Assembly (NCBI GenBank): GCA_024275975.1
Contig: JAJRYC010000015.1
Coordinates: forward strand, 1-33,370
DNA from: Nitrospirota bacterium
GTDB lineage: Bacteria > Nitrospirota > Thermodesulfovibrionia > Thermodesulfovibrionales > UBA6898
Length of the DNA stretch: 33,370 nt
Direction of reading: 5' to 3'
Shown: positions 6,982-14,980 of the stretch, one piece after another
Position numbering within the stretch: the first letter of the stretch is position 1
Layout of the letters: each line of letters opens with the position of its first letter
Position numbers and translations under genes: made by a program
Notes under the pieces: model-generated
The model's input: the letters and a program-made list of their open reading frames with translations, nothing else
What the model was told of the DNA's origin: nothing
The model's database searches: none

Positions 6982-7754
6982 TGTTACATCCTCACGCGCA
7001 TATCCCATACAATAAGATATCCGAATATATTGGCGTCATCAGAAAAGAGAGGCTGAACCTCGAAATTTATATCAGCGCCGCGGTTCTGGACGATATAACA
7101 GATGACGATGTGATCACACTTAAAAAAAGTCTCGATTACAATCCGGTGATTTCTATCCACGCGCCTTTTATCGATCTATCACCAGCGGCAATTGATTCTC
7201 TTGTGCGAAAAGTCACGATGGAGCGGTTTTCGCATGTACTTTCTTTGTCGGAAATACTGGGCGCGAGGGGGATAGTATTCCATTCAGGTTATGAGAAATG
7301 GAAATATGCGTTACATCTAAATTTATGGCTCGAAAAGAGCCTCATAACATGGCATGAGATCAATAAAAGGGCTTATGACGCCGGCATAAAAGTCGCCATA
7401 GAAAATATCTTTGAGGAGGAACCATCCAATCTGAAACTATTGATGGAAAATATGAGTTCAGATAATTTTGGTGTCTGCTTTGATACGGGTCACTTTAACC
7501 TTTTTTCGAAAGTCCCGATTGAGACCTGGATGGATTCTCTGAATCCCTATATAGTCGAACTCCACCTGCATGACAATGACCGGACATCCGATCAGCACCG
7601 TCCGGTCGGTGACGGCACATTCGATTTCGGGAAATTTTTCAGCCTGCTTCAGAAATCAGACGTAATCCATACAATCGAAGGTCATACACCCGAAAATGTG
7701 ATCAAAAGCATTGAATACCTCAAAAAGATATTACCCGGAAAATACCTTGCGTAG
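6981..7754 (+). CDS. Xylose isomerase-like TIM-barrel protein
   Basis: A 257-residue member of the AP-endonuclease-2/xylose-isomerase-like superfamily. Metal-site candidates follow the family order: H60, H101, E141 (AIEN), D168 and H171 (CFDTGH), H195/H197 (ELHLHDND), D211 (PVGDGTFDF) and E233 (IEGH). Such proteins are sugar isomerases, epimerases or endonuclease-IV-like enzymes; the exact substrate cannot be told. It starts with GTG sharing one base with the upstream stop, so it is expressed with the zinc-ribbon gene. The 33-base gap to the convergent methyltransferase gene shows no terminator. Confidence 0.85.
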   Translation: MLHPHAHIPYNKISEYIGVIRKERLNLEIYISAAVLDDITDDDVITLKKSLDYNPVISIHAPFIDLSPAAIDSLVRKVTMERFSHVLSLSEILGARGIVFHSGYEKWKYALHLNLWLEKSLITWHEINKRAYDAGIKVAIENIFEEEPSNLKLLMENMSSDNFGVCFDTGHFNLFSKVPIETWMDSLNPYIVELHLHDNDRTSDQHRPVGDGTFDFGKFFSLLQKSDVIHTIEGHTPENVIKSIEYLKKILPGKYLA

Positions 7755-7787
7755 TCACCAAAAAGCAGCCATGAATAAGGTCCACCA

Positions 7788-8930
7788 TCATAAGTAAGCT
7801 TCCGGACGACGGTCCAGATATTCCACTCTGTTTTTCATTGTAAATCCCTTTAATTTCAGATCATTATCCCCTTTAACCTGAACTAACACCTGATGTGATT
7901 CGCCCATACCCCCAGGCAGAATTAATTTTTTTATCCTTGCCAGTTCAAACAGATAATCAGCAGAGGTGGCGGCCAGCCTTTCGATCGCTTCTGTAATCCC
8001 GAGGGAGATAAGGAATGCACTCTGGTTGCAAAACCCGATCGTGTTCAGGCCGAACTGTTCACCCCACTTTTTTACAGATGTGAAATTTACATGGGCCGAG
8101 ATGTCCTGCTCCCCGATAAACCTGTACGGGTCGTCATTGACCTGATGCCTGTGGTAACAGACCAGAGTTCCCCTGTTTCTATCCTGAAAGTAATAATCCC
8201 TTGAAGAGTAGCCATAGTCGATTGTCATAACAAATCCCCTCGCCAAAGAGTTCGATACATCTTTAAGCCATTGCCTGGCCCTGAGATTCGCTTCGGTCCT
8301 GTAACCTTCCTGAAGTCCAGCGGAATTCTCCCTGAAATATTCCTCCAGGTCATCCGTGCCTGGAGGCCCCAACACCTCTTTAATGACATCATCGTCAACA
8401 GTAACATATACCTCTTTAAGTCCGGATTTCATCTGTATGATATGAACAGGGAAGGCATCAAGTAGTTCATTGGAAAATATGCATCCCGTTATGCCGGACA
8501 GGTCATTTATTGTCGAAAACCATTTTATTTTATGCGAAAACCGATGGAGCGCCTTTTTTTGTCTGGCCCTCATCGCTGGATTGCGTTCTATGATATTGTA
8601 ATCAAGAGAGTCAAAAAAATCGCTATTCATCAGACCGCCGAGCATGTCACCGCAGACATATCCTTCCCCGTCCCCCATCTCGACAATACTAAAGTTCGCG
8701 GGCCTGCCGATCAACTCCCACATCTCCTCGATCTGTCTCCCAATCGATATCCCGAATACAGGATGCAGATGCGAACCAGTATAAAAGTCCCCTTCCCTCC
8801 CAATCCGGGTCGCTTCCCTCATGTAGTAACCGAATTCCTCATCATAAAGCGCCATCTCCATGAAGCATTCAAACGTGAGGGGGCCTTCTCTCCTGATCTT
8901 CTCAATCACTTTCAGCTCAAGCATATTCAT
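7788..8930 (-). CDS. MidA/NDUFAF7-family SAM-dependent methyltransferase
   Basis: A 380-residue class I methyltransferase of the PF02636 family. The SAM-binding loop is VEMGDGEG (about 83-90; most relatives have a GAG-type loop), followed by FSNELLDAFPV (about 153-163) and TIDYGY (about 244-249), both diagnostic. The mitochondrial relative methylates an arginine of complex I subunit NDUFS2; bacterial roles are undefined. It is the last gene of the minus-strand series lytic transglycosylase, nadA and this gene, 113 bases after nadA. Two Met codons (positions 1 and 3) could start it, and neither has a good Shine-Dalgarno. Confidence 0.88.
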   Translation of the reverse strand: MNMLELKVIEKIRREGPLTFECFMEMALYDEEFGYYMREATRIGREGDFYTGSHLHPVFGISIGRQIEEMWELIGRPANFSIVEMGDGEGYVCGDMLGGLMNSDFFDSLDYNIIERNPAMRARQKKALHRFSHKIKWFSTINDLSGITGCIFSNELLDAFPVHIIQMKSGLKEVYVTVDDDVIKEVLGPPGTDDLEEYFRENSAGLQEGYRTEANLRARQWLKDVSNSLARGFVMTIDYGYSSRDYYFQDRNRGTLVCYHRHQVNDDPYRFIGEQDISAHVNFTSVKKWGEQFGLNTIGFCNQSAFLISLGITEAIERLAATSADYLFELARIKKLILPGGMGESHQVLVQVKGDNDLKLKGFTMKNRVEYLDRRPEAYL

Positions 8931-9043
8931 GGCAATACGTGGACAACCATAATAAGATAGTGTGTTTACTGCAAGGCGTACCCGGCGTTTTCTGCGGCTC
9001 TTACGCGGTATCCCCGGGCAAATTCATATAACTTTAGAGCGAA

Positions 9044-10030
9044 CTATTTTATCTCAAGCATACGATCCAACGCCCTTTTGGCTGGAACCCTGATATGCTC
9101 GGGGACTTTGACAAGGTGACTTTCTTCCCTGAACGCTCTGATGATGCTCTGGAGGGTTGTCTTCTTCATATTTGGACATATCATATCTTTTCTGAGGGGG
9201 TAAAAAATCTTATCCGGATTTTCATTTCTCATCCTGTGCATAAGGCCTATTTCGGTGCCGACAATAAATTCTTTCGCATTCGACGACGTCGCAAACCTTA
9301 ACATACCTGACGTGCTGGTGACATGGTCCACCATCTCAAGCACCTCGATCCTGCATTCAGGATGGGCCATGACAACCGCATCCGGATGCTCCGCCCTTGC
9401 CTTTCTTATATCATCGGGAGTCACCCTCTCATGCACATGGCAGAATCCGTCCCACGCGATCACTTTTTTATTTGTATTCCTTTCCACCCACATAGAGAGG
9501 TTCTTGTCGGGAATGCATATAACCTGCTCGCCGGGAAGTGATTCCACCACCTTCACTACATTGGCCGACGTGCAGCATATATCGCTTTCAGCCTTAATAT
9601 CAGCGGTTGTGTTGACATATGCGACCACCGGAACGCCGGGGTATTTCCGTTTGATGTCCCTCAGGGAAAATTCAGGTGGATATACATATGAGGGAGGCGT
9701 GTCAAACCCGGGGAAACTATTAATTACAGGCCTGGGTGCGTCAACCCTTATCATATCAGCCATGGGACAGAGAGCATTCTCCTCAGGGAGCAGAACTTTT
9801 TTGCCGGGAGAAAGGATCGATGCGCTTTCGGCCATAAAGTGAACTCCACAGAAAACGATTATTTCACATTCTTTTGTTGCAGCTATTCTCGAAAGCTCCA
9901 GTGAGTCCCCGACAAAATCCGCTATATCCTGGACCTCGTCTCTCTGGTAATTATGGGCAAGTATTATCGCCCGCTTCTGTTGCTTGAAGGCCTGAATCTG
10001 TTCCTGAAGAGAAGTAATTTCGGAAGGCAT
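9044..10030 (-). CDS. nadA: Quinolinate synthase A
   Basis: A 328-residue [4Fe-4S] enzyme that condenses iminoaspartate with dihydroxyacetone phosphate to quinolinate, the entry to de novo NAD. Three conserved cysteines are placed as in the Bacillus type: C88 (ALCPM), C197 (GFCHVH) and C285 (MICPNMKKTTL). The N-terminal LAHNYQ and VNTTADIKAESD segments are also typical. No nadB or nadC is in the window. Its ATG follows the stop of the upstream transglycosylase without a gap (TAGATG), so expression is coupled. Confidence 0.97.
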   Translation of the reverse strand: MPSEITSLQEQIQAFKQQKRAIILAHNYQRDEVQDIADFVGDSLELSRIAATKECEIIVFCGVHFMAESASILSPGKKVLLPEENALCPMADMIRVDAPRPVINSFPGFDTPPSYVYPPEFSLRDIKRKYPGVPVVAYVNTTADIKAESDICCTSANVVKVVESLPGEQVICIPDKNLSMWVERNTNKKVIAWDGFCHVHERVTPDDIRKARAEHPDAVVMAHPECRIEVLEMVDHVTSTSGMLRFATSSNAKEFIVGTEIGLMHRMRNENPDKIFYPLRKDMICPNMKKTTLQSIIRAFREESHLVKVPEHIRVPAKRALDRMLEIK

Positions 10031-10726
10031 CTAAAATCTGATCTTTCCAGCCGTTTCAAGAGTTGAATTCGTAAAAAGAATCGTGCCGTCCTCAAGAATA
10101 ACCTTGTAAATTGTAGCGTTCCGTTGCATCCCGGGGTTGTTTGAATCAGAAATATCAAACTTTCTCTTCCCCTGGTAAATGGAATAGATTTTCTTAATAT
10201 ACCTCTTTGTCTCTGATATCGGAGGGATTTTCCCGTATTTTTCGACTGTCCTGGGCCCGGCATTATAGGCGGCCAGGGCAAGTGTCAGGTCACCGTTGAA
10301 TTTCTTAAGGAGATACCTGAGATATTTTGTGCCGCCGTCTATATTTTCCTCCGGACTGTAAAGATTGTCGACATTCATATCATCAGCGGTGGCCGGCATC
10401 AGCTGCATAAGTCCGACTGCACCTTTTCCGGATACAGCCATATGGTCGCCGTTTGACTCGGCTTTTATTACGGCTCGTATCAATTCCGGCTCTATGTTAT
10501 ATTTCAGGGCGGCCTTTTTAATATACTTATTATATTCAGGTTTAGCGGCTATTATACTTTCCACGGCTTGGTCCGGACTTTCCTCAATAATTCTCTCCGA
10601 GGTGTTATCAAACGGAGAGTCCGTATAGTTCATCACACCGTTTTCATCCGTATATCTGTAAACATCGGCATAAACCGGCGCAATGAAGATGGAAATGATT
10701 ATTACAGTCAGAACAAATCCCAGCAT
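10031..10726 (-). CDS. Periplasmic lytic transglycosylase with DUF4124 domain
   Basis: A 231-residue exported murein hydrolase. A hydrophobic leader (1-20, ending PVYA-D) precedes a DUF4124 segment (YRYTDENGVMNYTD, 23-36) and a soluble-lytic-transglycosylase domain. The catalytic glutamate is E90 (IKAESNG), with GLMQLMP (105-111) and AYNAGP (about 153-158) as in the Slt/MltC families. It would cleave the MurNAc-GlcNAc bond. The N terminus lacks the usual Lys/Arg, but an in-frame stop lies four codons before the ATG, so it cannot be longer. First gene before nadA. The predicted mRNA start coincides with the ATG. Confidence 0.9.
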   Translation of the reverse strand: MLGFVLTVIIISIFIAPVYADVYRYTDENGVMNYTDSPFDNTSERIIEESPDQAVESIIAAKPEYNKYIKKAALKYNIEPELIRAVIKAESNGDHMAVSGKGAVGLMQLMPATADDMNVDNLYSPEENIDGGTKYLRYLLKKFNGDLTLALAAYNAGPRTVEKYGKIPPISETKRYIKKIYSIYQGKRKFDISDSNNPGMQRNATIYKVILEDGTILFTNSTLETAGKIRF

Positions 10727-10732
10727 ACCTGC

Positions 10733-10761
10733 ATCTTAACATTTAGAGAGATGAGTGTCAA
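10733..10761 (-). promoter_or_regulatory. Promoter of the transglycosylase-nadA series
   Basis: On the minus strand TTGACA (10761-10756) and TAAGAT (10738-10733), 17 bases apart. The -10 box ends six bases before the ATG, so the transcript would be leaderless or nearly so. Confidence 0.5.
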
Positions 10762-10933
10762 TATAAAATCCCATTTTTACAACATCTTATAAGCGGGTGA
10801 GCGCCTGAATCAATCCCGTCTCGGGTCCTGCGCGGAGTTTAAAAAACCGCGGTTTCCGGACGACAGAACGTATTCAGCTACTCCCACCATCAATCCCAAA
10901 CTCTCTCATATCCCGCTGAATCGCGCCTGAAAT
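10762..10933. other. Intergenic part between divergent genes, nothing recognised
   Basis: The gap between the transglycosylase and the SH3 gene is 306 bases. Apart from the two promoters at its ends it shows a GC-rich block (GCGCGGAGTTTAAAAAACCG near 10829) without a strong stem. No ORF, RNA gene or repeat was recognised. Confidence 0.5.
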
Positions 10934-10961
10934 TTGACATAAGCAGTCAAAAGATTATAAT
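10934..10961 (+). promoter_or_regulatory. Strong sigma-70 promoter of the SH3 gene
   Basis: TTGACA (10934-10939) and TATAAT (10956-10961), both perfect, with a 16-base spacer. The leader is about 65 bases. Confidence 0.65.
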
Positions 10962-11032
10962 AATGAAAATGATGAGTAGCAGGCTTTAATATTACGAAAC
11001 GTGAAAACAAAATACACAGGAAGAGGATAAAC

Positions 11033-11488
11033 ATGATAAGAAAAATGACCACTCCCTTTTTAATAATCTTATTTACCCTGATTACATTCAGTTATGCCGA
11101 CGCATTATGCGTGAATGTGCCAAAGGCGAATGTCAGGACCGGTCCCGGAAAGAATTACGACATAGCATGGGAAGTCTATAAATACATGCCATTTTTAAAG
11201 GTTGGAGCTTCGGTTTCCGGCAACTGGTACGCTGTAAAAGATCTTGATGGAGACGTCAACTGGATATACAGGAAGCTTGTATCCTCTAAACTTAAGTGCG
11301 CGGTAGTAAAAAAGGCGGAGGTTAATATCAGAAAAGGCCCCGGCAAAAAATATTCAAAGACCTCGTCAGGCCCAGCAAGACAATATTATTCTTACATGGT
11401 TCTCAAGAAAAAAGGTGCATGGGTCCAGATTAAGGACGAATGGAATAACATCGGCTGGATCCATAAAGACTATTTATGGCAACAGTAA
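11033..11488 (+). CDS. Exported protein with two bacterial SH3 domains
   Basis: A 151-residue secreted protein. A signal peptide (MIRKMTTPFLIILFTLITFS, cleavage after about 24) is followed by two SH3_4-type modules with the same grammar: VPKANVRTGPGKNYDIAWEV then WIYRKLV (about 27-83), and KAEVNIRKGPGKKYS then GWIHKDYLW (about 92-149). Such domains are taken to bind cell-wall peptide or other ligands. Start is supported by GGAAGAGG seven bases upstream. No enzyme domain is attached; it stands alone behind its own near-consensus promoter, so it may be abundant. Confidence 0.88.
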   Translation: MIRKMTTPFLIILFTLITFSYADALCVNVPKANVRTGPGKNYDIAWEVYKYMPFLKVGASVSGNWYAVKDLDGDVNWIYRKLVSSKLKCAVVKKAEVNIRKGPGKKYSKTSSGPARQYYSYMVLKKKGAWVQIKDEWNNIGWIHKDYLWQQ

Positions 11489-11795
11489 AAAAAATTTTCA
11501 TTGACCACAACCTCTAACCGTCCAGCGGCATGAGAAGTCATTTCCGCTGATTGCCTTTAAGACATTCGGCCGGAGCTCCGTGCTGAAGGTCCGCCGGAAG
11601 AAACAGACCATGCATGTCGGCGCAATCCAGGTGCGGTGTCACCTCTCTATCGTCGCGACCGATGTTCCTGCCTGTCATTCTGAAGAAGCATCCGGTCGAA
11701 GAATCCTGGATTTCTCCATTCGGTCAAAATGGCAGCTTAGATTTGGCGCTATACCAGCCCTTATTCAGCCTTATAAAAACCGTCTCCCGGATTTT
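11489..11795. other. Spacer with a dispersed-repeat fragment
   Basis: The 307 bases after the SH3 gene hold GTCATTCTGAAGAAGC and then GAAGAATCCTGG (11674-11709), resembling the GTCATTCC/GGGAATCCAGG element at 19123-19156. No gene is credible here. Confidence 0.5.
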
Positions 11796-12176
11796 TTATT
11801 TTTTTACGGATTTTACCGCGCGTTTAACTGCTTTCACAGCGCGTTTTGCGGGTGCTTTCTTTGCTACCGCTTTTGGTTTGCCCTCTAGTTTTATTATCTG
11901 TGCTTCCAGTTTTTTGATTTTAGTTATGATTGTCTTCACTTTACTGTTAAGCATGGGGTTCTTCACCTTCAGGCTGAGGTCATAAATCTGTCCGCCAAGT
12001 TCTGTGATTTCCTTCTGTACCTTTGTCTTCAGGTCAAAGGTCCTGTATCTCTTTTTCCCTTCCTCTGTAAGCACCTCCGCCTTCTCCTTCACCGCAACGG
12101 CGCTCTCTTTAAACATTACAACACCTTCCTTGATGCCCTTCTGTAAATCTCTCCTGATCTTTTCCCAGAAATTCAT
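11796..12176 (-). CDS. Coiled-coil protein with Lys/Ala-rich tail, function unknown
   Basis: A 126-residue, highly charged protein. Residues about 1-98 form long amphipathic helices (phasin- or apolipoprotein-like; FWEKIRRDLQKGIKEG at the start, KVKTIITKIKKLEAQIIKLE near 80-98). Residues 99-126 are almost only K, A, V, R and P (AVAKKAPAKRAVKAVKRAVK), like bacterial histone-H1-like or PHA-granule/DNA-binding tails. A strong AAGGAGG lies 6-8 bases before the ATG. No PHA genes are nearby, so a phasin role is not supported by context; DNA or membrane association is possible. I cannot assign a name. Confidence 0.75.
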   Translation of the reverse strand: MNFWEKIRRDLQKGIKEGVVMFKESAVAVKEKAEVLTEEGKKRYRTFDLKTKVQKEITELGGQIYDLSLKVKNPMLNSKVKTIITKIKKLEAQIIKLEGKPKAVAKKAPAKRAVKAVKRAVKSVKK

Positions 12177-12231
12177 TATGCAGCCTCCTTTTGAAAAATT
12201 TGAGCTTATTCTCCGGGCACCGCCCTGACTG

Positions 12232-12256
12232 AACGGAAAAAAATACTTTTTCCGTT
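12232..12256 (-). terminator. Possible terminator after gpgS
   Basis: Perfect 10-bp inverted repeat AACGGAAAAA (12232-12241) / TTTTTCCGTT (12247-12256), loop of five, 30 bases after the gpgS stop. The transcript would have U-rich 3' arm but no U tail beyond the stem, so it would be weak. Confidence 0.4.
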
Positions 12257-12285
12257 TAATCGCAAGGCAGGCAAGTTAAGAGCTA

Positions 12286-13494
12286 TTATTTATTGTCCTC
12301 TTCCACCGCCTTTTTCAGCCTTTCAAGGATATCAGGAATCGCGGATATAACTCTGTCCCAGCTTGATATCAATGGAACTCCGAGAGGATCACCCGATATT
12401 ATTTCGGCCGCCTTTTTTATACCATTTGTGAATGTCTCCACTGCCAGGCTTTCATCATGCCTGTCAAAGAAAAGACCGTTTATCGAAGCGTCATCCTCGT
12501 ACCGCTTCAGTAAATCATGGGCCGTGCTTACATATGTCGCAACAAGTGTCTTGAAAAATCCCTCAGGGAATACTATACCTTCCGAAGCGAGGGTCCTGAA
12601 GATGGATTTGCATATATCAACGCACATCTTATAGAGGCCCTTTGACGCGTCCTCGGGAGAGAGTTCCTGGTGTTTGTGTTCATAATTTTCGGAAATCTCT
12701 ACCTGACATACCCTTCTTATGGATGTATTTTTATAGACCTCCGCGAGCACCCCGACTTCCAGCCCCCAGTCACCCGGGATCCTGTTAACACGGGCCAGAT
12801 CAACATCCATCGCAAACTCTCCGGCCAGGGAATATCTGAAACTGTCGAAGAAGACCAGAAGTGGATGATAGCCGAGAATCTTCTGCAGCGCTCTTATCAG
12901 AGGGGTCACCAGAAGCCTTGTTATCCTTCCATGCATTTTATTGGTTACCCTGCTGTAAAAACCCTTGCAGAAATCATAATCGAGGTTAGGCATCACAACG
13001 GGATAACACAGTCTTGACAGCATGTCCCTGCTGTAAGTAAGAATATCGCAATCATGGAGCGCGATTGCGTGAAAATCCTGGTAAGAAAGCACGTACCCAT
13101 ACGCCATCCAGGCGGACCTGCCCTTACCCTGCTCCCCGGTCGGAAGTTCCGCCGATTCAATAGCTTTGTATATCTCGGTTATTTTCGGCCCTGTATTCCA
13201 TATAATCCTGGTTTTCTGCGGAAGGCCTGAAAAGAATTTTTTTGCGTATTTAAATTCCTTTTTGGTCGCGGGACCGAGAGTTACCACAATCTCCCTGATA
13301 TATTCGACTTCTTTCAGTTCCCTGATAATACCTTTAAGCGCCTCACTCTCGATCTCGGAATAAAGAGATGGAAGCACCAGGGCGATAGGTCTTTCGTGAG
13401 CATACCATTTCAGTTCCTCTTCCAATTTAGAATGGTTGGGTTTGCCCAGTCTATGAAAGGTCGCCACAACTCCTGTCTGAAAAAAATCACTCAT
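12286..13494 (-). CDS. gpgS: Glucosyl-3-phosphoglycerate synthase
   Basis: A 402-residue GT-A glycosyltransferase of the GT81 type (GpgS/MpgS-like). It would join glucose from a nucleotide sugar to 3-phosphoglycerate, giving glucosyl-3-phosphoglycerate, the precursor of the compatible solute glucosylglycerate. Seen: LVLPSLYSEIE near 39-49, GKGRSAWMAYGY (123-134), the metal-binding DCD (148-150, HDCD) and MDVDLAR near 233-239 with GDWGLEVG after it, all characteristic. Start ATG has AGGGAGA seven bases upstream. It is divergent from a glycerate kinase and a sugar-phosphoglycerate phosphatase, which fits a two-step GpgS/GpgP route. Mannosyl donors cannot be excluded from sequence alone. Confidence 0.85.
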   Translation of the reverse strand: MSDFFQTGVVATFHRLGKPNHSKLEEELKWYAHERPIALVLPSLYSEIESEALKGIIRELKEVEYIREIVVTLGPATKKEFKYAKKFFSGLPQKTRIIWNTGPKITEIYKAIESAELPTGEQGKGRSAWMAYGYVLSYQDFHAIALHDCDILTYSRDMLSRLCYPVVMPNLDYDFCKGFYSRVTNKMHGRITRLLVTPLIRALQKILGYHPLLVFFDSFRYSLAGEFAMDVDLARVNRIPGDWGLEVGVLAEVYKNTSIRRVCQVEISENYEHKHQELSPEDASKGLYKMCVDICKSIFRTLASEGIVFPEGFFKTLVATYVSTAHDLLKRYEDDASINGLFFDRHDESLAVETFTNGIKKAAEIISGDPLGVPLISSWDRVISAIPDILERLKKAVEEDNK

Positions 13495-13657
13495 CTTATT
13501 CTCCCTAGAAAAAGTTTACCATAGAAAAAAGCAATTTAGTACATCACGCAAATACAGTATACCTGATTTTCATATAAACAACGGGCGGAAGGACTGAAAA
13601 ACGTGCGGCATACATACTGATAACGGGACAAAAAAAGAAAAAAAGCGGCACTTATAT

Positions 13658-13663
13658 TATAAT
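13658..13663 (+). promoter_or_regulatory. Likely -10 box of the glycerate kinase operon
   Basis: A perfect TATAAT lies seven bases before ATG 13670, within an A-rich stretch; no good -35 box at 16-18 bases. It implies a leaderless start. Confidence 0.35.
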
Positions 13664-13669
13664 TCAGAT

Positions 13670-14980
13670 ATGGAATCCACAGCGTCGGGAGAACTGGCGG
13701 AGAAAATTTTTCATGCTTCATTAAGGGCGGTCGACCCTTATGAATCGGTTAAACAGCATACGGAGAAAATCCGCGCCGGTTACCTTTCCGGTGGCTTCAA
13801 CAGAATTATTGTTACTGGTTTCGGCAAGGCGTCATACTGGATGGCAAAGGCAATGGAAGATTACATGCCGGATATGATCGAAACCGGAATAGTGATTACC
13901 AAATACGGCCATGTCGGCATGGAAAAACTTAAGAAGATTGAAGTGCTTGAGGCAGGTCATCCCGTTCCTGATGACCATGGAACATCAGGAACCACCCAGG
14001 TAAAAACTCTCCTGAACAACGCTGATAAAAACACACTCATCGTCTGCCTTATTTCAGGCGGCGGTTCGGCCCTTCTTGTTTCCCCGTATGAAGGCATTTC
14101 CCTGCGGGACAAGCAGAATATCACCCGGCTGCTGCTTAACGCGGGCGCAGACATATATGAACTGAACGCCGTCAGGAAACACATTTCATCCGTAAAGGGC
14201 GGAAGACTGGCCGAGCTAGCCGACCCGGCAGGAATAATTTCACTGATACTATCCGACGTTATCGGCGACAGGCTCGACGTTATTGCCTCGGGCCCGACAG
14301 CTCCGGATAAAACATCATTCAGCGATGCCATAAACATTCTGGAAAAATACAGACTGACCGAAAAAACAGCCCGCCCCGTATTCGATATGCTCAACAGGGG
14401 CGCAAGGCATCTTATACCCGAGACACCCAAGGATGATAATCCTGTTTTTGAAAATGTTGAGAACATAATTATTGGCGACAATAAGAAGGCATTGCAGGCC
14501 GCGATTGCAGAGGCGGGAAGGCTTGGCCTCAAAGCAGAAATCATTTCAACGGAAATTAAAGGAGAAGCCAGGGAGGCTGGGAAATGGCTGGCTGAAAAAG
14601 CAGGTAAAATCAGGAGAGAAAAGGGTCCCGGGCCTCCATTATGTTTAATCTCAGGCGGTGAAACAACCGTTACCGTCCAGGGTAACGGTCTTGGCGGAAG
14701 GAATATGGAACTGGCGCTCTCATTCGCGATCGGGATCGAAGGGACTAAAGGAATAACTCTCCTCTCGGCGGGTACTGACGGCGCTGACGGCCCGACTGAC
14801 GCGGCAGGCGCCGTAGTGACCGGGCATACAACCGAAAAAGCCAGGGCGGCAGGTCTCGACCCAAAGGAATATCTGCGAAATAACAATACATATAATTTTT
14901 TTAAAAAAACCGGAGGTCTCTTCGTCACCGGGCCAACAGGAACAAATGTTACGGATATTCAGATACTGATAGTCAAATGA
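13670..14980 (+). CDS. gckA: MOFRL-family glycerate 2-kinase
   Basis: A 436-residue class II glycerate kinase (DUF4147 plus MOFRL domains). Typical motifs: VTGFGKASYWMA (48-59), AGHPVPDD (94-101), CLISGGGSALL (125-135), LSDVIGD (about 193-199) and, in the MOFRL part, SGGETTVTV and GGRNMELAL (near 330-350), then SAGTDGADGPTDAAG (about 370-384). The enzyme makes 2-phosphoglycerate from glycerate and ATP. Its stop overlaps the next start by ATGA, so the phosphatase is co-translated. In this setting it may recover glycerate from glucosylglycerate breakdown (inference). No Shine-Dalgarno precedes the ATG. Confidence 0.9.
   Translation: MESTASGELAEKIFHASLRAVDPYESVKQHTEKIRAGYLSGGFNRIIVTGFGKASYWMAKAMEDYMPDMIETGIVITKYGHVGMEKLKKIEVLEAGHPVPDDHGTSGTTQVKTLLNNADKNTLIVCLISGGGSALLVSPYEGISLRDKQNITRLLLNAGADIYELNAVRKHISSVKGGRLAELADPAGIISLILSDVIGDRLDVIASGPTAPDKTSFSDAINILEKYRLTEKTARPVFDMLNRGARHLIPETPKDDNPVFENVENIIIGDNKKALQAAIAEAGRLGLKAEIISTEIKGEAREAGKWLAEKAGKIRREKGPGPPLCLISGGETTVTVQGNGLGGRNMELALSFAIGIEGTKGITLLSAGTDGADGPTDAAGAVVTGHTTEKARAAGLDPKEYLRNNNTYNFFKKTGGLFVTGPTGTNVTDIQILIVK

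Noticed and set aside
9255-9842. 195-codon plus-strand ORF
   Set aside because: Antisense shadow of nadA.
13957-14928. 323-codon minus-strand ORF
   Set aside because: It is antisense to the glycerate kinase, whose motifs are clear; the minus reading is Ser/Pro/Ala-rich shadow.
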